Shown here: positions 1 to 5,982 of the stretch, piece after piece
How the letters are laid out: every line of letters starts with the position of its first letter
Numbering within the stretch: position 1 is the stretch's first letter
Origin: an uncultured beta proteobacterium
GTDB lineage: Bacteria; Pseudomonadota; Gammaproteobacteria; Burkholderiales; Rhodocyclaceae
Assembly (NCBI GenBank): GCA_903910495.1
Contig: CAIVZW010000768.1
Coordinates: forward strand, 1-5,982
DNA length: 5,982 nt
Direction of reading: 5' to 3'
Position numbers and translations under genes: made by a program
The notes under the pieces: model-generated
The model's input: the letters and a program-made list of their open reading frames with translations, nothing else
The model's database searches: none
What the model was told of the DNA's origin: nothing

Positions 1-1214
1 CGCGCCTTGGCTTCGCCGGTGGACATCTGCTTGTTGATGTCCTTCAATTCCTTGAGCGGGATACCGATGCGGTCCTGCAGGGCCAGCAGTTTCTTCTGCT
101 CTTCCTTGATGTTCGGCGCATTGCGCGTAAGGATGGGCGCGTAGTTCTTGCTGCTAGCGGCGGCAATCTCGCCATCGACCCAGTCGAGATTGAGTTCGTT
201 GCCGGGGAAGACCTTGATGAAGTGCGGACGCGGCATGCGCACGGTGTCGACGCAAATGCGCTGAATCTTGCGCTCGCAGGCACGGGCTTCTTCAACCATG
301 CCGCGCACCGAATCACACAGGCGTTCGATGGTCTTGGAGGTGAAGCGGATACCCATCATCTCTTCCGAGATTTTTTCCTGGAGCTTGAGGTAGGACTTGT
401 CCTGCGAGCCTTTCTTGAGCAGGGTGCCGTGCGCCTTGGTATAGAGCGTCTTGATTACGGCCAGCCTTTCCAGCCCATCTTCCTTGAGTTTGAGCAGGGA
501 GGCCGCCGCGGCTGCGCCTTCGGCGGCTTCACCGTCGTCGCTTTCGTCATCCTCAATGACAGCCTCTTCGTCTTCGGCCAGTTCTTCGATGATTTCGCCA
601 GCATTGGGGTCGATCAGCCCATCGATCAACTCGTCGATGCGCATCTCGTCACAGGCAATCTTGTCGGAGCAATAGACGATCTCGGCAATCGTCGTCGGGC
701 AGGCAGAGATAGCCTGGATCATGTGCTTGAGGCCGTCCTCGATACGTTTGGCGATTTCGATTTCGCCTTCGCGCGTGAGCAGTTCGACCGAGCCCATCTC
801 GCGCATGTACATGCGCACCGGGTCAGTCGTACGGCCGAATTCGGAGTCAACGGTCGACAGCGCCTGCTCGGCCTGCTCTTCAACGTCGGCATCGTCCGCC
901 GCCACCGGCGGCGAGGATTCCGACATGAGCAAGGTCTCGGCATCCGGCGCCTCGTCGTAGACCTGGATACCCATGTCGTTAAAGGTGCTGATGATGTTTT
1001 CGATCTGCTCGGCATCGACGACGTCATCCGGCAGATGGTCGTTGACTTCAGCGTAGGTCAGAAAGCCGCGTTCCTTGCCCAGTTTGATCAGTGTTTTGAG
1101 ACGCGTCTTGCGCATCTCGTCGTCTACCGGTGAAGGCTGAGCCCCGATTTGTGCCAGTAATTCGGCGGCTTTTGCCTTTGCCGATTTGTTGCTTGCTGCC
1201 TTTTCCCTTGCCAT
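1..1214 (-). CDS. rpoD: RNA polymerase primary sigma factor RpoD (sigma-70), N-terminal part, cut by window edge
   Basis: This is the housekeeping sigma factor, which gives RNA polymerase promoter specificity. About 404 residues are visible. Region 1.1 lies at about residues 30-105 and contains TYAEVNDHLPDD and the NDMGIQVYDEAPDA block. Region 1.2 starts at about residue 131 (DPVRMYMREMGSVELLTREGE). The long non-conserved region follows, with an acidic stretch (EDEESDDGE-like) and an alanine run. The reading frame leaves the window at KDINKQMSTGEAKAR, immediately before region 2.1, so the core-binding, -10 and -35 recognition regions are outside. The ATG at 1212-1214 is chosen because GGGAAG (1220-1225) sits 5 bases upstream; an in-frame GTG two codons earlier is the alternative. 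It is the last gene of the rpsU-yqeY-dnaG-rpoD operon, 52 bases after dnaG. The identification is very secure from region 1.1 and 1.2 motifs. Confidence 0.97.
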   Translation of the reverse strand, partial: MAREKAASNKSAKAKAAELLAQIGAQPSPVDDEMRKTRLKTLIKLGKERGFLTYAEVNDHLPDDVVDAEQIENIISTFNDMGIQVYDEAPDAETLLMSESSPPVAADDADVEEQAEQALSTVDSEFGRTTDPVRMYMREMGSVELLTREGEIEIAKRIEDGLKHMIQAISACPTTIAEIVYCSDKIACDEMRIDELIDGLIDPNAGEIIEELAEDEEAVIEDDESDDGEAAEGAAAAASLLKLKEDGLERLAVIKTLYTKAHGTLLKKGSQDKSYLKLQEKISEEMMGIRFTSKTIERLCDSVRGMVEEARACERKIQRICVDTVRMPRPHFIKVFPGNELNLDWVDGEIAAASSKNYAPILTRNAPNIKEEQKKLLALQDRIGIPLKELKDINKQMSTGEAKA

Positions 1215-1253
1215 GGCCACTTCCCGGTTAGCGTTGTATTGGAAAAACCCTAG

Positions 1254-1262
1254 ATTTTATCA
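1254..1262 (-). promoter_or_regulatory. Candidate extended -10 promoter for rpoD in the dnaG-rpoD gap
   Basis: On the minus strand the gap reads TGATAAAAT, which is a TG-N extended -10 followed by TAAAAT (one mismatch to TATAAT). A transcript start near 1247 would leave a leader of about 33 bases carrying the rpoD ribosome site. No good -35 hexamer is seen at 16-18 bp, which an extended -10 can tolerate. The same nine bases occur upstream of tsaD. Separate promoters for rpoD near or inside dnaG are known in enteric bacteria, but this site is inferred from sequence only. It could also be an AU-rich mRNA processing site. Confidence 0.4.
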
Positions 1263-1266
1263 CAAC

Positions 1267-3003
1267 TTAGCCTGTTTTCCCGCGTGCACTCAGTGCCTGC
1301 AGGTAGTGCTGCTTCTCTTCGCCCGACAGCCCGGCCACTCCGAGCTTGGAAACTTTTTCCTGCAGCAGATCAAAAGCCCGTTTGTTCTCACCTTCCTGCA
1401 GACGCTTCACCGCGCCGTCAAACTCGGCATCGATGTCGTCATCGGCAAAGGGTTGTTGCATGAGTTCGGCTGCCGCTTCACGCAAGATACTTTCATCCTC
1501 ACTGCCGCGCAGGCGTTCAAGTAAGACCGCATATGGCGGCGCCGGTTCGCCCGCCGTCAGGATCGTTGCACACAAATGCCTGACTGCACGCGCTTCTGCC
1601 GAATTGGCAGGCAACGCCTCCTGCGGCAAGCCCTTCGCCAGTTCCGGCTTTTGCAGCAACAAACGCAGCAAGGGACGCAGCAGCGATGGCGCCTGCCGCG
1701 GCACCCGCGCCGGCGCCGGTCGGACAATCGGCCGCAAGTCGCAAAGCCGTTCAACTTCGGGCTGCGAAAAACCGCTCGCTTCAGCAAGCCGCTTGACCAA
1801 CTGTAGACGCAATAACGGCGTTTGCAAGCGGCTCAGCAGCGGCTTGGCCTCGGCCACCAGCCTGGCGCGTCCTTCGGCACTGGTCATGTCACAATGTGAG
1901 GCCAACTCACGCAGCAGGAATTCGGACAGCGGCATGGCCTGCGCAATCATCCGCTCGAACGCCTCAGTCCCCTGGCTGCGCACAAAGCTATCCGGGTCTT
2001 CCGTGTCCGGCAAGAAAACAAAGCCAATGCTCTTCTGCTCGGGAAGCGCTTCCAGACTGTTTTCCAGCGCCCGCCAGGCGGCCTTGCGCCCGGCGTTGTC
2101 ACCGTCGAAGCAATAGACGATGCGGTCGACCTGCCGCAGCAGTTTCTGTACATGCGTGGCGGTGGTGGCCGTACCCAGCGTCGCCACGGCGTTGCCGATG
2201 CCGTGCTGGGCCAGCGCCACGACATCCATATAGCCTTCAACGACAATCGCTGTATCCTTGTCGCGCAACGCGGCACGCGCCTGCGGCAGGCCGAAGACTT
2301 CGCGCCCTTTCTCGAACAGCGGCGTTTCCGGCGAATTCAGATACTTTGGCTCGCCCTCGCCCATGACGCGCCCGCCAAAAGCGATGACTTCGCCCTTCTG
2401 GTTCATGATCGGGAACATGACCCGGTCACGGAAGCGGTCGTAGAGGCGCCCCTGTTCGTTCTTGATGACCAGCCCGGCCACCTGCAACTCGGCGATGGTG
2501 TAGTCCTCGAACGCCGCACCTAGGTTTTGCCAGCCATCCGGCGCATAACCGATGCCGAATTTCTGTGCGATTTCGCCGCTGACCCCGCGTCCCTTGAGGT
2601 AATTGATAGCTTTCTCGGAGTGTTTCAACTGTTCGTAGTAATACTTTGCTGCCCGCGCCATGAGGTCGGTCAGCGCAGAAATTTTCGGGCCGTCGTGCGG
2701 ACGGCGGACGTCTTCTTCCGGCATCTGCAGGCCAACCTTGCCGGACAGTTCCTTGATGGCATCGATAAAACCGAGGCCGGAATACTCCATGAGAAATCCG
2801 ATCGCCGTACCGTGCGCGCCGCAACCAAAGCAGTGGTAGAACTGCTTGCTCGGGCTGACGGTAAACGAAGGCGACTTCTCGTTGTGGAACGGGCAGCAGG
2901 CCGCGAAATTGGCGCCCGCTTTCTTGAGCGGGACGTAGCCATCAATCAGATCGACCACATCGACGCGATGCAGCAGTTCCTGGATGAAGGATTCGGGGAT
3001 CAC
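1267..3003 (-). CDS. dnaG: DNA primase DnaG
   Basis: DnaG synthesises the RNA primers for leading-strand start and for Okazaki fragments, working with DnaB helicase at the fork. The 578 residues match the usual length of about 580. The N-terminal CHC2 zinc domain shows CCPFH and FYHCFGCG, with ligands probably C37, H40, C58 and C61. The basic catalytic-core segment is at about 185-210 (GRLYDRFRDRVMFP). The TOPRIM domain has VVEGYMD, with catalytic E256, and YCFDGDNAGRKAA, with metal-binding D300 and D302. Residues from about 431 onward form the less conserved DnaB-binding C-terminal domain, after a Pro/Arg-rich linker. The start is GTG at 3001-3003 (MIPESFIQ is the typical family N-terminus), with only a weak upstream match to a ribosome site (AAAAGTGA). 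It lies 51 bases after yqeY and 52 before rpoD. GTG plus a weak site suggests low translation, as known for primase in E. coli. Confidence 0.98.
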   Translation of the reverse strand: MIPESFIQELLHRVDVVDLIDGYVPLKKAGANFAACCPFHNEKSPSFTVSPSKQFYHCFGCGAHGTAIGFLMEYSGLGFIDAIKELSGKVGLQMPEEDVRRPHDGPKISALTDLMARAAKYYYEQLKHSEKAINYLKGRGVSGEIAQKFGIGYAPDGWQNLGAAFEDYTIAELQVAGLVIKNEQGRLYDRFRDRVMFPIMNQKGEVIAFGGRVMGEGEPKYLNSPETPLFEKGREVFGLPQARAALRDKDTAIVVEGYMDVVALAQHGIGNAVATLGTATTATHVQKLLRQVDRIVYCFDGDNAGRKAAWRALENSLEALPEQKSIGFVFLPDTEDPDSFVRSQGTEAFERMIAQAMPLSEFLLRELASHCDMTSAEGRARLVAEAKPLLSRLQTPLLRLQLVKRLAEASGFSQPEVERLCDLRPIVRPAPARVPRQAPSLLRPLLRLLLQKPELAKGLPQEALPANSAEARAVRHLCATILTAGEPAPPYAVLLERLRGSEDESILREAAAELMQQPFADDDIDAEFDGAVKRLQEGENKRAFDLLQEKVSKLGVAGLSGEEKQHYLQALSARGKTG

Positions 3004-3054
3004 GCGTTCACTTTTCAGCGCGGGTCCGGCAGCGCAGGGCTACCGGAAGAAGTC

Positions 3055-3504
3055 TCAGGCACCCGTCAGACGGGCTTTGACCCGCTTCGACACTTCGCTC
3101 ATGTCGGCACGCCCGGCCAGCTTTGGCTTGAGTAGCGCCATGACCTTGCCCATGTCGCCGGGACCGGCAGCGCCTGCTTCGGCAACGGCGTCAGCAATCG
3201 CGACGGCGACTTCTTCGGCGGAAAGCCCCGCAGGCATATAGCCGGTCAACAGTTCCGCCTCGAATTTCTCGGCGTCGGCCAGATCCTGGCGTCCGGCGGC
3301 TTCGTACTGGGTGATCGAATCGCGACGCTGCTTGAGCATCTTGTCAATGACCACGACGACCTGCGCATCATCAAGGACGATGCGCTCATCGACTTCCTTC
3401 TGTTTTATTGCCGCCATCAGCAGGCGGATGGCGTCGCGTTTTCCCGTTTCGCCGGCGCGCATGGCGGCCTTCATGTCTTCGTTGATACGCTCTTTCAGGG
3501 TCAT
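3055..3504 (-). CDS. yqeY: GatB/YqeY-domain protein
   Basis: This 149-residue cytosolic protein belongs to the YqeY family, related to the C-terminal tRNA-binding region of the GatB amidotransferase subunit. Its exact role is not established; a link to tRNA or aminoacyl-tRNA is the usual guess. Visible family features are the N-terminal MTLKERINEDMKAAMRAGE, then RDAIRLLMAAIKQKEVDER, a central helical stretch with QYEAAGRQDLADAEKFEAELL (about 66-86), and the C-terminal DMGKVMALLKPKLAGRADM block (about 117-135). The open frame extends 15 codons further upstream, but the ATG at 3502-3504 is chosen because a strong AAGGAG lies 7 bases before it and the family starts with MTLK or similar. It sits between rpsU and dnaG, a position that is usual outside enterics. 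It is not the GatB subunit itself, being far too short. Confidence 0.95.
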   Translation of the reverse strand: MTLKERINEDMKAAMRAGETGKRDAIRLLMAAIKQKEVDERIVLDDAQVVVVIDKMLKQRRDSITQYEAAGRQDLADAEKFEAELLTGYMPAGLSAEEVAVAIADAVAEAGAAGPGDMGKVMALLKPKLAGRADMSEVSKRVKARLTGA

Positions 3505-3511
3505 CGTGAGG

Positions 3512-3517
3512 CTCCTT
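3512..3517 (-). promoter_or_regulatory. Ribosome binding site of yqeY, decides its start
   Basis: AAGGAG on the minus strand lies 7 bases upstream of the ATG at 3504. It is the best Shine-Dalgarno match in the window and rules out the longer 164-codon reading that begins at 3549. Confidence 0.85.
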
Positions 3518-3541
3518 GGCGATTCAGGACTGCGGGTTGCC

Positions 3542-3556
3542 CGGCGCATCGCGCCG
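3542..3556 (-). other. GC-rich hairpin in the rpsU-yqeY gap
   Basis: CGGCGC, three loop bases, GCGCCG form a perfect 6-bp stem in the transcript, about 40 bases before yqeY. No U-tract follows, so it is unlikely to be an intrinsic terminator. It lies downstream of the rpsU terminator, so read-through transcripts would carry it in the yqeY leader. A role in RNA stability or processing is inference. Confidence 0.5.
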
Positions 3557-3581
3557 ACAGGAATCCAAACTCCAGAAACAC

Positions 3582-3611
3582 AAAAAGCCGCCCATCTTCA
3601 GACAGGCGGCT
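3582..3611 (-). terminator. Rho-independent terminator or attenuator after rpsU
   Basis: Reading on the minus strand, AGCCGCC, a 12-base loop and GGCGGCT form a perfect 7-bp, mostly G-C stem, and the U-run UUUUU follows directly (3582-3586). It begins 24 bases past the rpsU stop codon. E. coli has a terminator at the same place between rpsU and dnaG, where partial read-through sets the S21 to primase ratio. No other clear promoter lies between here and yqeY, so read-through probably feeds the rest of the operon. Confidence 0.85.
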
Positions 3612-3634
3612 GTTCAGCGATCTGCGGTCCGGTT

Positions 3635-3847
3635 TTAGAAAAGCTTTGGCGGCAGGGTCTGGCTGCGCATGCGCTTGTGATGGCGCTTGACCGCAGCGGC
3701 CAGCTTGCGCTTGCGCTCGGCAGTGGGCTTCTCGTAGAACTCGCGGGCACGCAGCTCGGTCAGCAAACCGGTTTTTTCAACGGTGCGCTTGAAACGGCGA
3801 ATCGCTACTTCGAACGGCTCATTTTCCTTCAGGCGAATGGCGGGCAT
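3635..3847 (-). CDS. rpsU: 30S ribosomal protein S21
   Basis: S21 is a small, very basic protein of the 30S platform, near the 3' end of 16S rRNA, where it assists translation initiation. The 70 residues match the family length of about 70. The family signature is complete: [18 protein letters not shown] near the start, then [23 protein letters not shown], and the Arg/Lys-rich tail. The open frame runs much further upstream, but the ATG at 3845-3847 is chosen because [12 protein letters not shown] is the normal N-terminus and AGGA lies 8-9 bases upstream. It is the first gene of the operon, followed by the terminator at 3582-3611 and divergent from tsaD. Identification is very secure. Confidence 0.98.
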   Translation of the reverse strand: MPAIRLKENEPFEVAIRRFKRTVEKTGLLTELRAREFYEKPTAERKRKLAAAVKRHHKRMRSQTLPPKLF

Positions 3848-3895
3848 TAACTCTATCCTAATTTCAAAAATCGTCAGATTACAGCTGAGCCGAGC

Positions 3896-3924
3896 ATTAT
3901 AAACAAAGGCGGGTGAAAATTCAA
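3896..3924 (-). promoter_or_regulatory. Sigma-70 promoter of rpsU operon
   Basis: On the minus strand, TTGAAT (3919-3924, four of six to TTGACA), exactly 17 bp of spacer, and a perfect TATAAT (3896-3901). The predicted start is near 3889, giving a leader of about 42 bases that contains the rpsU ribosome site TAGGAT (3855-3860). This is the strongest promoter match in the window, as expected for a ribosomal protein gene. It would also serve yqeY, dnaG and rpoD by read-through. Confidence 0.8.
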
Positions 3925-3930
3925 AGCCCT

Positions 3931-3944
3931 TTGTTGATTGTTGA
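3931..3944. repeat. Two tandem copies of TTGTTGA
   Basis: Two perfect adjacent 7-bp copies lie directly upstream of the tsaD -10 candidate and just outside the rpsU -35. Next to them is a short dyad, CAAAG-CC-CTTTG (3922-3933), overlapping the rpsU -35. They may be a binding site for a regulator of both genes or a chance feature of a short AT-rich gap. Confidence 0.5.
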
Positions 3945-3950
3945 TAAAAT
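3942..3950 (+). promoter_or_regulatory. Candidate extended -10 promoter of tsaD
   Basis: TGATAAAAT has TG-N followed by TAAAAT, one mismatch to the -10 consensus. A weak -35 candidate, TTCAAA (3920-3925), is 19 bp upstream. The predicted transcript start is about 3957-3958, at the tsaD start codon itself. A promoter further upstream is possible but would overlap the rpsU leader, and I see no better match. Confidence 0.5.
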
Positions 3951-3957
3951 GCCGCCC

Positions 3958-4983
3958 ATGCTGATTCTTGGAATTGAATCCTCCTGCGACGAAACGGGAA
4001 TTGCGCTTTACAGCACCGATGCGGGCTGCGGGTTGCTTGCGCACGCGCTGCACTCGCAGATCCTGATGCATCAGGCGTACGGCGGAGTGGTTCCCGAACT
4101 CGCCTCACGCGACCACATCCGCCGCGTCGTACCCTTGCTGCGCAAGGTGCTGGCCGATAGCGGGCGCTCGCTCCAGGAGCTTGACGCCATTGCCTACACC
4201 CAGGGCCCCGGTCTGGCCGGCGCCCTGCTGGTCGGTGCGGCGTTTGCCGAAGGTCTGGCTGCCGCGCTCGGTCTGCCGACCCTGCCGGTACATCACCTTG
4301 AAGGCCATTTGCTCTCGCCGCTGCTGTCGAGCAGGCCGCCGAGCTTCCCCTTCATTGCCCTGCTCGTTTCCGGCGGACACAGTCAACTGATGCGCGTGAC
4401 CGGCGTTGGCCAGTATCAGCTTCTCGGCGAGACGCTGGACGACGCGGCCGGTGAAGCCTTCGACAAGACCGCCAAGCTGCTAGGCCTGCCCTACCCCGGT
4501 GGCTCGGCACTGGCCGAACTGGCCGAACACGGCCGGCCTGATGCGGTCAAACTGCCGCGTCCGATGCTGCACTCGGGCGATCTGGACTTCAGCTTCAGCG
4601 GCCTGAAGACAGCCGTCCTGACTAAGGTGCGCGAAATCGGCTCGCCCGACGCGCAGCAACGTGCCGATATCGCCCGCGGTTTCCAGGATGCCATTGTCGA
4701 GGTGCTGGTCAGGAAATCGATGCGTGCCGTAAAGGCAAGCGGCCTGAAACAGTTGGTGGTTGCCGGCGGCGTTGGCGCCAACCGCGAACTGCGTCGCCAG
4801 CTTGATGCCCAGGCCGTGAAAACAGGAATTTCCGTTTTCTACCCCGAGCTTGAGTTCTGCACCGATAACGGGGCCATGATCGCACTGGCGGGCGCTTTGC
4901 GCTTCCAGTCCGGCGCTTCGCGCAAGCCAGCCGGCGCCTTTGCCGTACGACCACGCTGGCCGCTGGCCGACTTAACGGGCTGA
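3958..4983 (+). CDS. tsaD: tRNA N6-adenosine threonylcarbamoyltransferase TsaD
   Basis: TsaD (formerly Gcp/YgjD) transfers the threonylcarbamoyl group to A37 of ANN-decoding tRNAs, making t6A, in complex with TsaB and TsaE and using the TsaC/TsaC2 product. The 341 residues match the usual 335-345. The ASKHA ATPase fold shows [12 protein letters not shown] at the N-terminus, the metal-binding HHLEGH (H113, H117), VSGGHSQL (137-144), [15 protein letters not shown] (156-170), [10 protein letters not shown] (211-220), [12 protein letters not shown] and CTDNGAMIA (D303). The ATG at 3958 gives the family N-terminus [13 protein letters not shown]. An ATG three codons earlier (3949) and a GTG at 3913 are in frame but lie in the promoter region and have no clear ribosome site. 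Neither does 3958, which fits a leaderless message. It is divergent from rpsU, and its last 12 bases overlap convergent plsY. Confidence 0.98.
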   Translation: MLILGIESSCDETGIALYSTDAGCGLLAHALHSQILMHQAYGGVVPELASRDHIRRVVPLLRKVLADSGRSLQELDAIAYTQGPGLAGALLVGAAFAEGLAAALGLPTLPVHHLEGHLLSPLLSSRPPSFPFIALLVSGGHSQLMRVTGVGQYQLLGETLDDAAGEAFDKTAKLLGLPYPGGSALAELAEHGRPDAVKLPRPMLHSGDLDFSFSGLKTAVLTKVREIGSPDAQQRADIARGFQDAIVEVLVRKSMRAVKASGLKQLVVAGGVGANRELRRQLDAQAVKTGISVFYPELEFCTDNGAMIALAGALRFQSGASRKPAGAFAVRPRWPLADLTG

Positions 4984-5604
4984 TCCGGCTTTCTTCTTGG
5001 CCCCGATTTTAGGTTCGGTTCCTGCCATCAGGCGCTGCAGGTTCTGCCAGTGCTTGCCAATCAGCGCCATGGCGATGACCCCGACGGCCAGCAGCACGAC
5101 GTCGCTGCCCCAGAAGAAATAAGCACAGAGCGGGGCAGAAGCCGCTGCAATCAGCGCCGCCAATGAGGAATAACGCAGCGCAAGGGCGACAAACAGCCAG
5201 ATGGCGAGGGTTGCCAGCCCAAGACGCGGGTCAAGCGCCAGCAACACGCCGGCCGCTGTGGCCACGCCTTTGCCGCCTTTGAATTTCAGGAATACCGGGT
5301 ACAGGTGCCCGAAGAAAACCGCCAGGGCGACGAGCCCGATAAAGGCCTGGCCAAGGCCATGTTGCGCGCCGTACTTCTGGGCCAGAAAAACCGCCAGCCA
5401 GCCCTTCGCCGCGTCGCCGAGCAAGGTGAAAATGGCTGCAGCCTTGTTACCACTGCGCAGTACATTGGTCGCACCAGGGTTTTTTGAGCCATAGCTGCGC
5501 GGATCGGCGAGACCGAAAATCCAGCTGGAAAGAATGGCGAAAGACACGGAGCCGAGAAGATAAGCCGCCACAAGGGCGAGCAGAGCAATCAATGTGGGGG
5601 ACAT
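4972..5604 (-). CDS. plsY: Acyl-phosphate glycerol-3-phosphate acyltransferase PlsY
   Basis: PlsY is an inner-membrane enzyme that acylates glycerol-3-phosphate at position 1 with acyl-phosphate made by PlsX, the first step of phospholipid synthesis. The 210 residues match the family (about 200-215). Several hydrophobic segments are visible, at about 4-27, 54-77, 86-105, 115-142, 146-165 and 168-183. Motif 1 is GSKNPGATN (39-47), where many members have GSGNPGATN. Motif 2 is around KGWLAV (67-72). Motif 3 is [21 protein letters not shown] (99-119). The tail is basic ([10 protein letters not shown]), as expected for a cytoplasmic end. The ATG at 5602-5604 gives the normal N-terminus, but the ribosome site is poor. 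Its 3' end overlaps tsaD tail to tail by 12 bp, and no terminator is visible for either gene. Confidence 0.97.
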   Translation of the reverse strand: MSPTLIALLALVAAYLLGSVSFAILSSWIFGLADPRSYGSKNPGATNVLRSGNKAAAIFTLLGDAAKGWLAVFLAQKYGAQHGLGQAFIGLVALAVFFGHLYPVFLKFKGGKGVATAAGVLLALDPRLGLATLAIWLFVALALRYSSLAALIAAASAPLCAYFFWGSDVVLLAVGVIAMALIGKHWQNLQRLMAGTEPKIGAKKKAGSAR

Positions 5605-5725
5605 TTGGTGCGTTTCCGGAGGATCAATTGAGGTCTGGGTTAGAATGTCGGGGTTGTTTGACGCTGCAGGCTACACGCCTGACCCGTAATATTACACTGA
5701 GACTTCATTCTGCCCGCTCTGCCGC
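5605..5725. promoter_or_regulatory. Divergent plsY-folB control region
   Basis: These 121 bases must hold both start regions. On the plus strand TAGAAT (5641-5646) is a reasonable -10 without a clear -35. TTGACG (5658-5663) is a good -35, but the nearest AT-rich -10 (TAATAT, 5687-5692) is 23 bp away, too far for a standard promoter. A perfect palindrome GTAATATTAC lies at 5686-5695, and a small hairpin CAGGC-TACAC-GCCTG at 5667-5681. I cannot assign a convincing plsY promoter on the minus strand. Confidence 0.35.
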
Positions 5726-5982
5726 ATGGACATCATTTTCATCGACGACCTTAGGGTTTCCACCCTGATCGGCATTTACCCGCGAGAAAAGGCCATGCCG
5801 CAGACGGTCGAGATGTCCTTGCAGATCGGCACCTCGACCGCAAGCGCCGGCGCCAGTGACGATATTGGCGATACCATCGACTATGCGGCGGTCGTAGACC
5901 GCCTGCGCACTGAACTGGCCACCCAGCATTTCAACCTGTTGGAGAAACTTGCCGAATACGTGGCGACACTTCTACTCGAGGA
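5726..5982 (+). CDS. folB: Dihydroneopterin aldolase FolB, N-terminal part, cut by window edge
   Basis: FolB cleaves 7,8-dihydroneopterin to 6-hydroxymethyl-dihydropterin and glycolaldehyde in folate synthesis. 85 residues are visible of about 120. Family features are MDIIFIDDLRVSTLIGIYPREK with conserved E21, IDYAAVVDRL with Y53, and NLLEKLAEYVATLLLE with E73, the residues that bind or act on the pterin. The conserved lysine near residue 100 is beyond the window. The ATG at 5726-5728 is the only sensible start: an in-frame TAA lies at 5687-5689, and no start codon occurs between. No Shine-Dalgarno is visible. It is divergent from plsY. A related epimerase activity (FolX) is possible, but sequence and synteny favour FolB. 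Confidence 0.93.
   Translation, partial: MDIIFIDDLRVSTLIGIYPREKAMPQTVEMSLQIGTSTASAGASDDIGDTIDYAAVVDRLRTELATQHFNLLEKLAEYVATLLLE

Noticed and set aside
222..1133. Long plus-strand open frame of about 303 codons opposite rpoD
   Set aside because: It is the antisense shadow of rpoD in G+C-rich DNA; its translation shows no recognisable family, while the minus strand carries clear sigma-70 regions 1.1 and 1.2.
1346..2116. Plus-strand open frame of about 256 codons opposite dnaG
   Set aside because: Ser/Arg/Ala-rich low-complexity translation typical of shadow frames, lying across the well-conserved primase TOPRIM and C-terminal regions.
3019..3045. TCCGG / CCGGA stem in the yqeY-dnaG gap as a terminator
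   Set aside because: Only 5 bp with a 12-base loop and no U-tract; likely chance in G+C-rich sequence.
3505..3549. 15-codon N-terminal extension of YqeY
   Set aside because: The extension overlaps the 3542-3556 hairpin and the strong AAGGAG site, and the family starts at MTLKERI-like sequence.
3848..4108. Possible N-terminal extension of S21
   Set aside because: The open frame continues upstream but crosses the rpsU promoter and tsaD start, and S21 proteins begin at [16 protein letters not shown] sequence.
5658..5692. TTGACG with TAATAT as a standard sigma-70 promoter for folB
   Set aside because: The 23-bp spacer is well outside the usual 16-19 bp, so only the separate elements are reported.
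1..5982. Novel defence, mobile or biosynthetic system
   Set aside because: All coding space is filled by recognised core genes in a conserved order, with no repeats, integrase, transposase or unknown gene.

Overview
This window is a core housekeeping locus of a proteobacterium. Gene order, G+C-rich coding sequence and protein flavour suggest a betaproteobacterium, perhaps Rhodocyclales-like. That placement is my inference from protein character; no database was searched. From memory, the same order (rpoD, dnaG, a yqeY-like gene, rpsU, divergent tsaD, plsY, folB) occurs in Pseudomonas, so this is old, conserved synteny rather than an accessory island.

The left two thirds, on the minus strand, is the macromolecular synthesis operon. 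It reads right to left: rpsU (ribosomal protein S21), yqeY (GatB/YqeY-domain protein), dnaG (primase) and rpoD (primary sigma factor, cut by the left edge just before core region 2). It joins translation, replication initiation and transcription in one unit. A consensus-like promoter lies upstream of rpsU. A rho-independent terminator or attenuator follows rpsU, then a separate GC-rich hairpin, and there is a candidate internal promoter just before rpoD. This layout would allow high S21 output with lower DnaG and separately adjustable sigma factor.

The right third starts with tsaD (tRNA t6A modification) on the plus strand, divergent from rpsU. Their promoters lie within about 50 bp of each other. 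The best tsaD promoter candidate places the transcript start at about the start codon, so the mRNA may be leaderless. The end of tsaD overlaps by 12 bp the end of convergent plsY (acyl-phosphate glycerol-3-phosphate acyltransferase). Divergent from plsY is folB (dihydroneopterin aldolase), cut by the right edge.

No stretch over 300 bases lacks a gene. The non-coding gaps are 52, 51, 130, 110 and 121 bases, and each is described below. I see no mobile element, CRISPR array, tRNA, rRNA or phage signature, and no sign of an undescribed system. The points worth a second look are regulatory.
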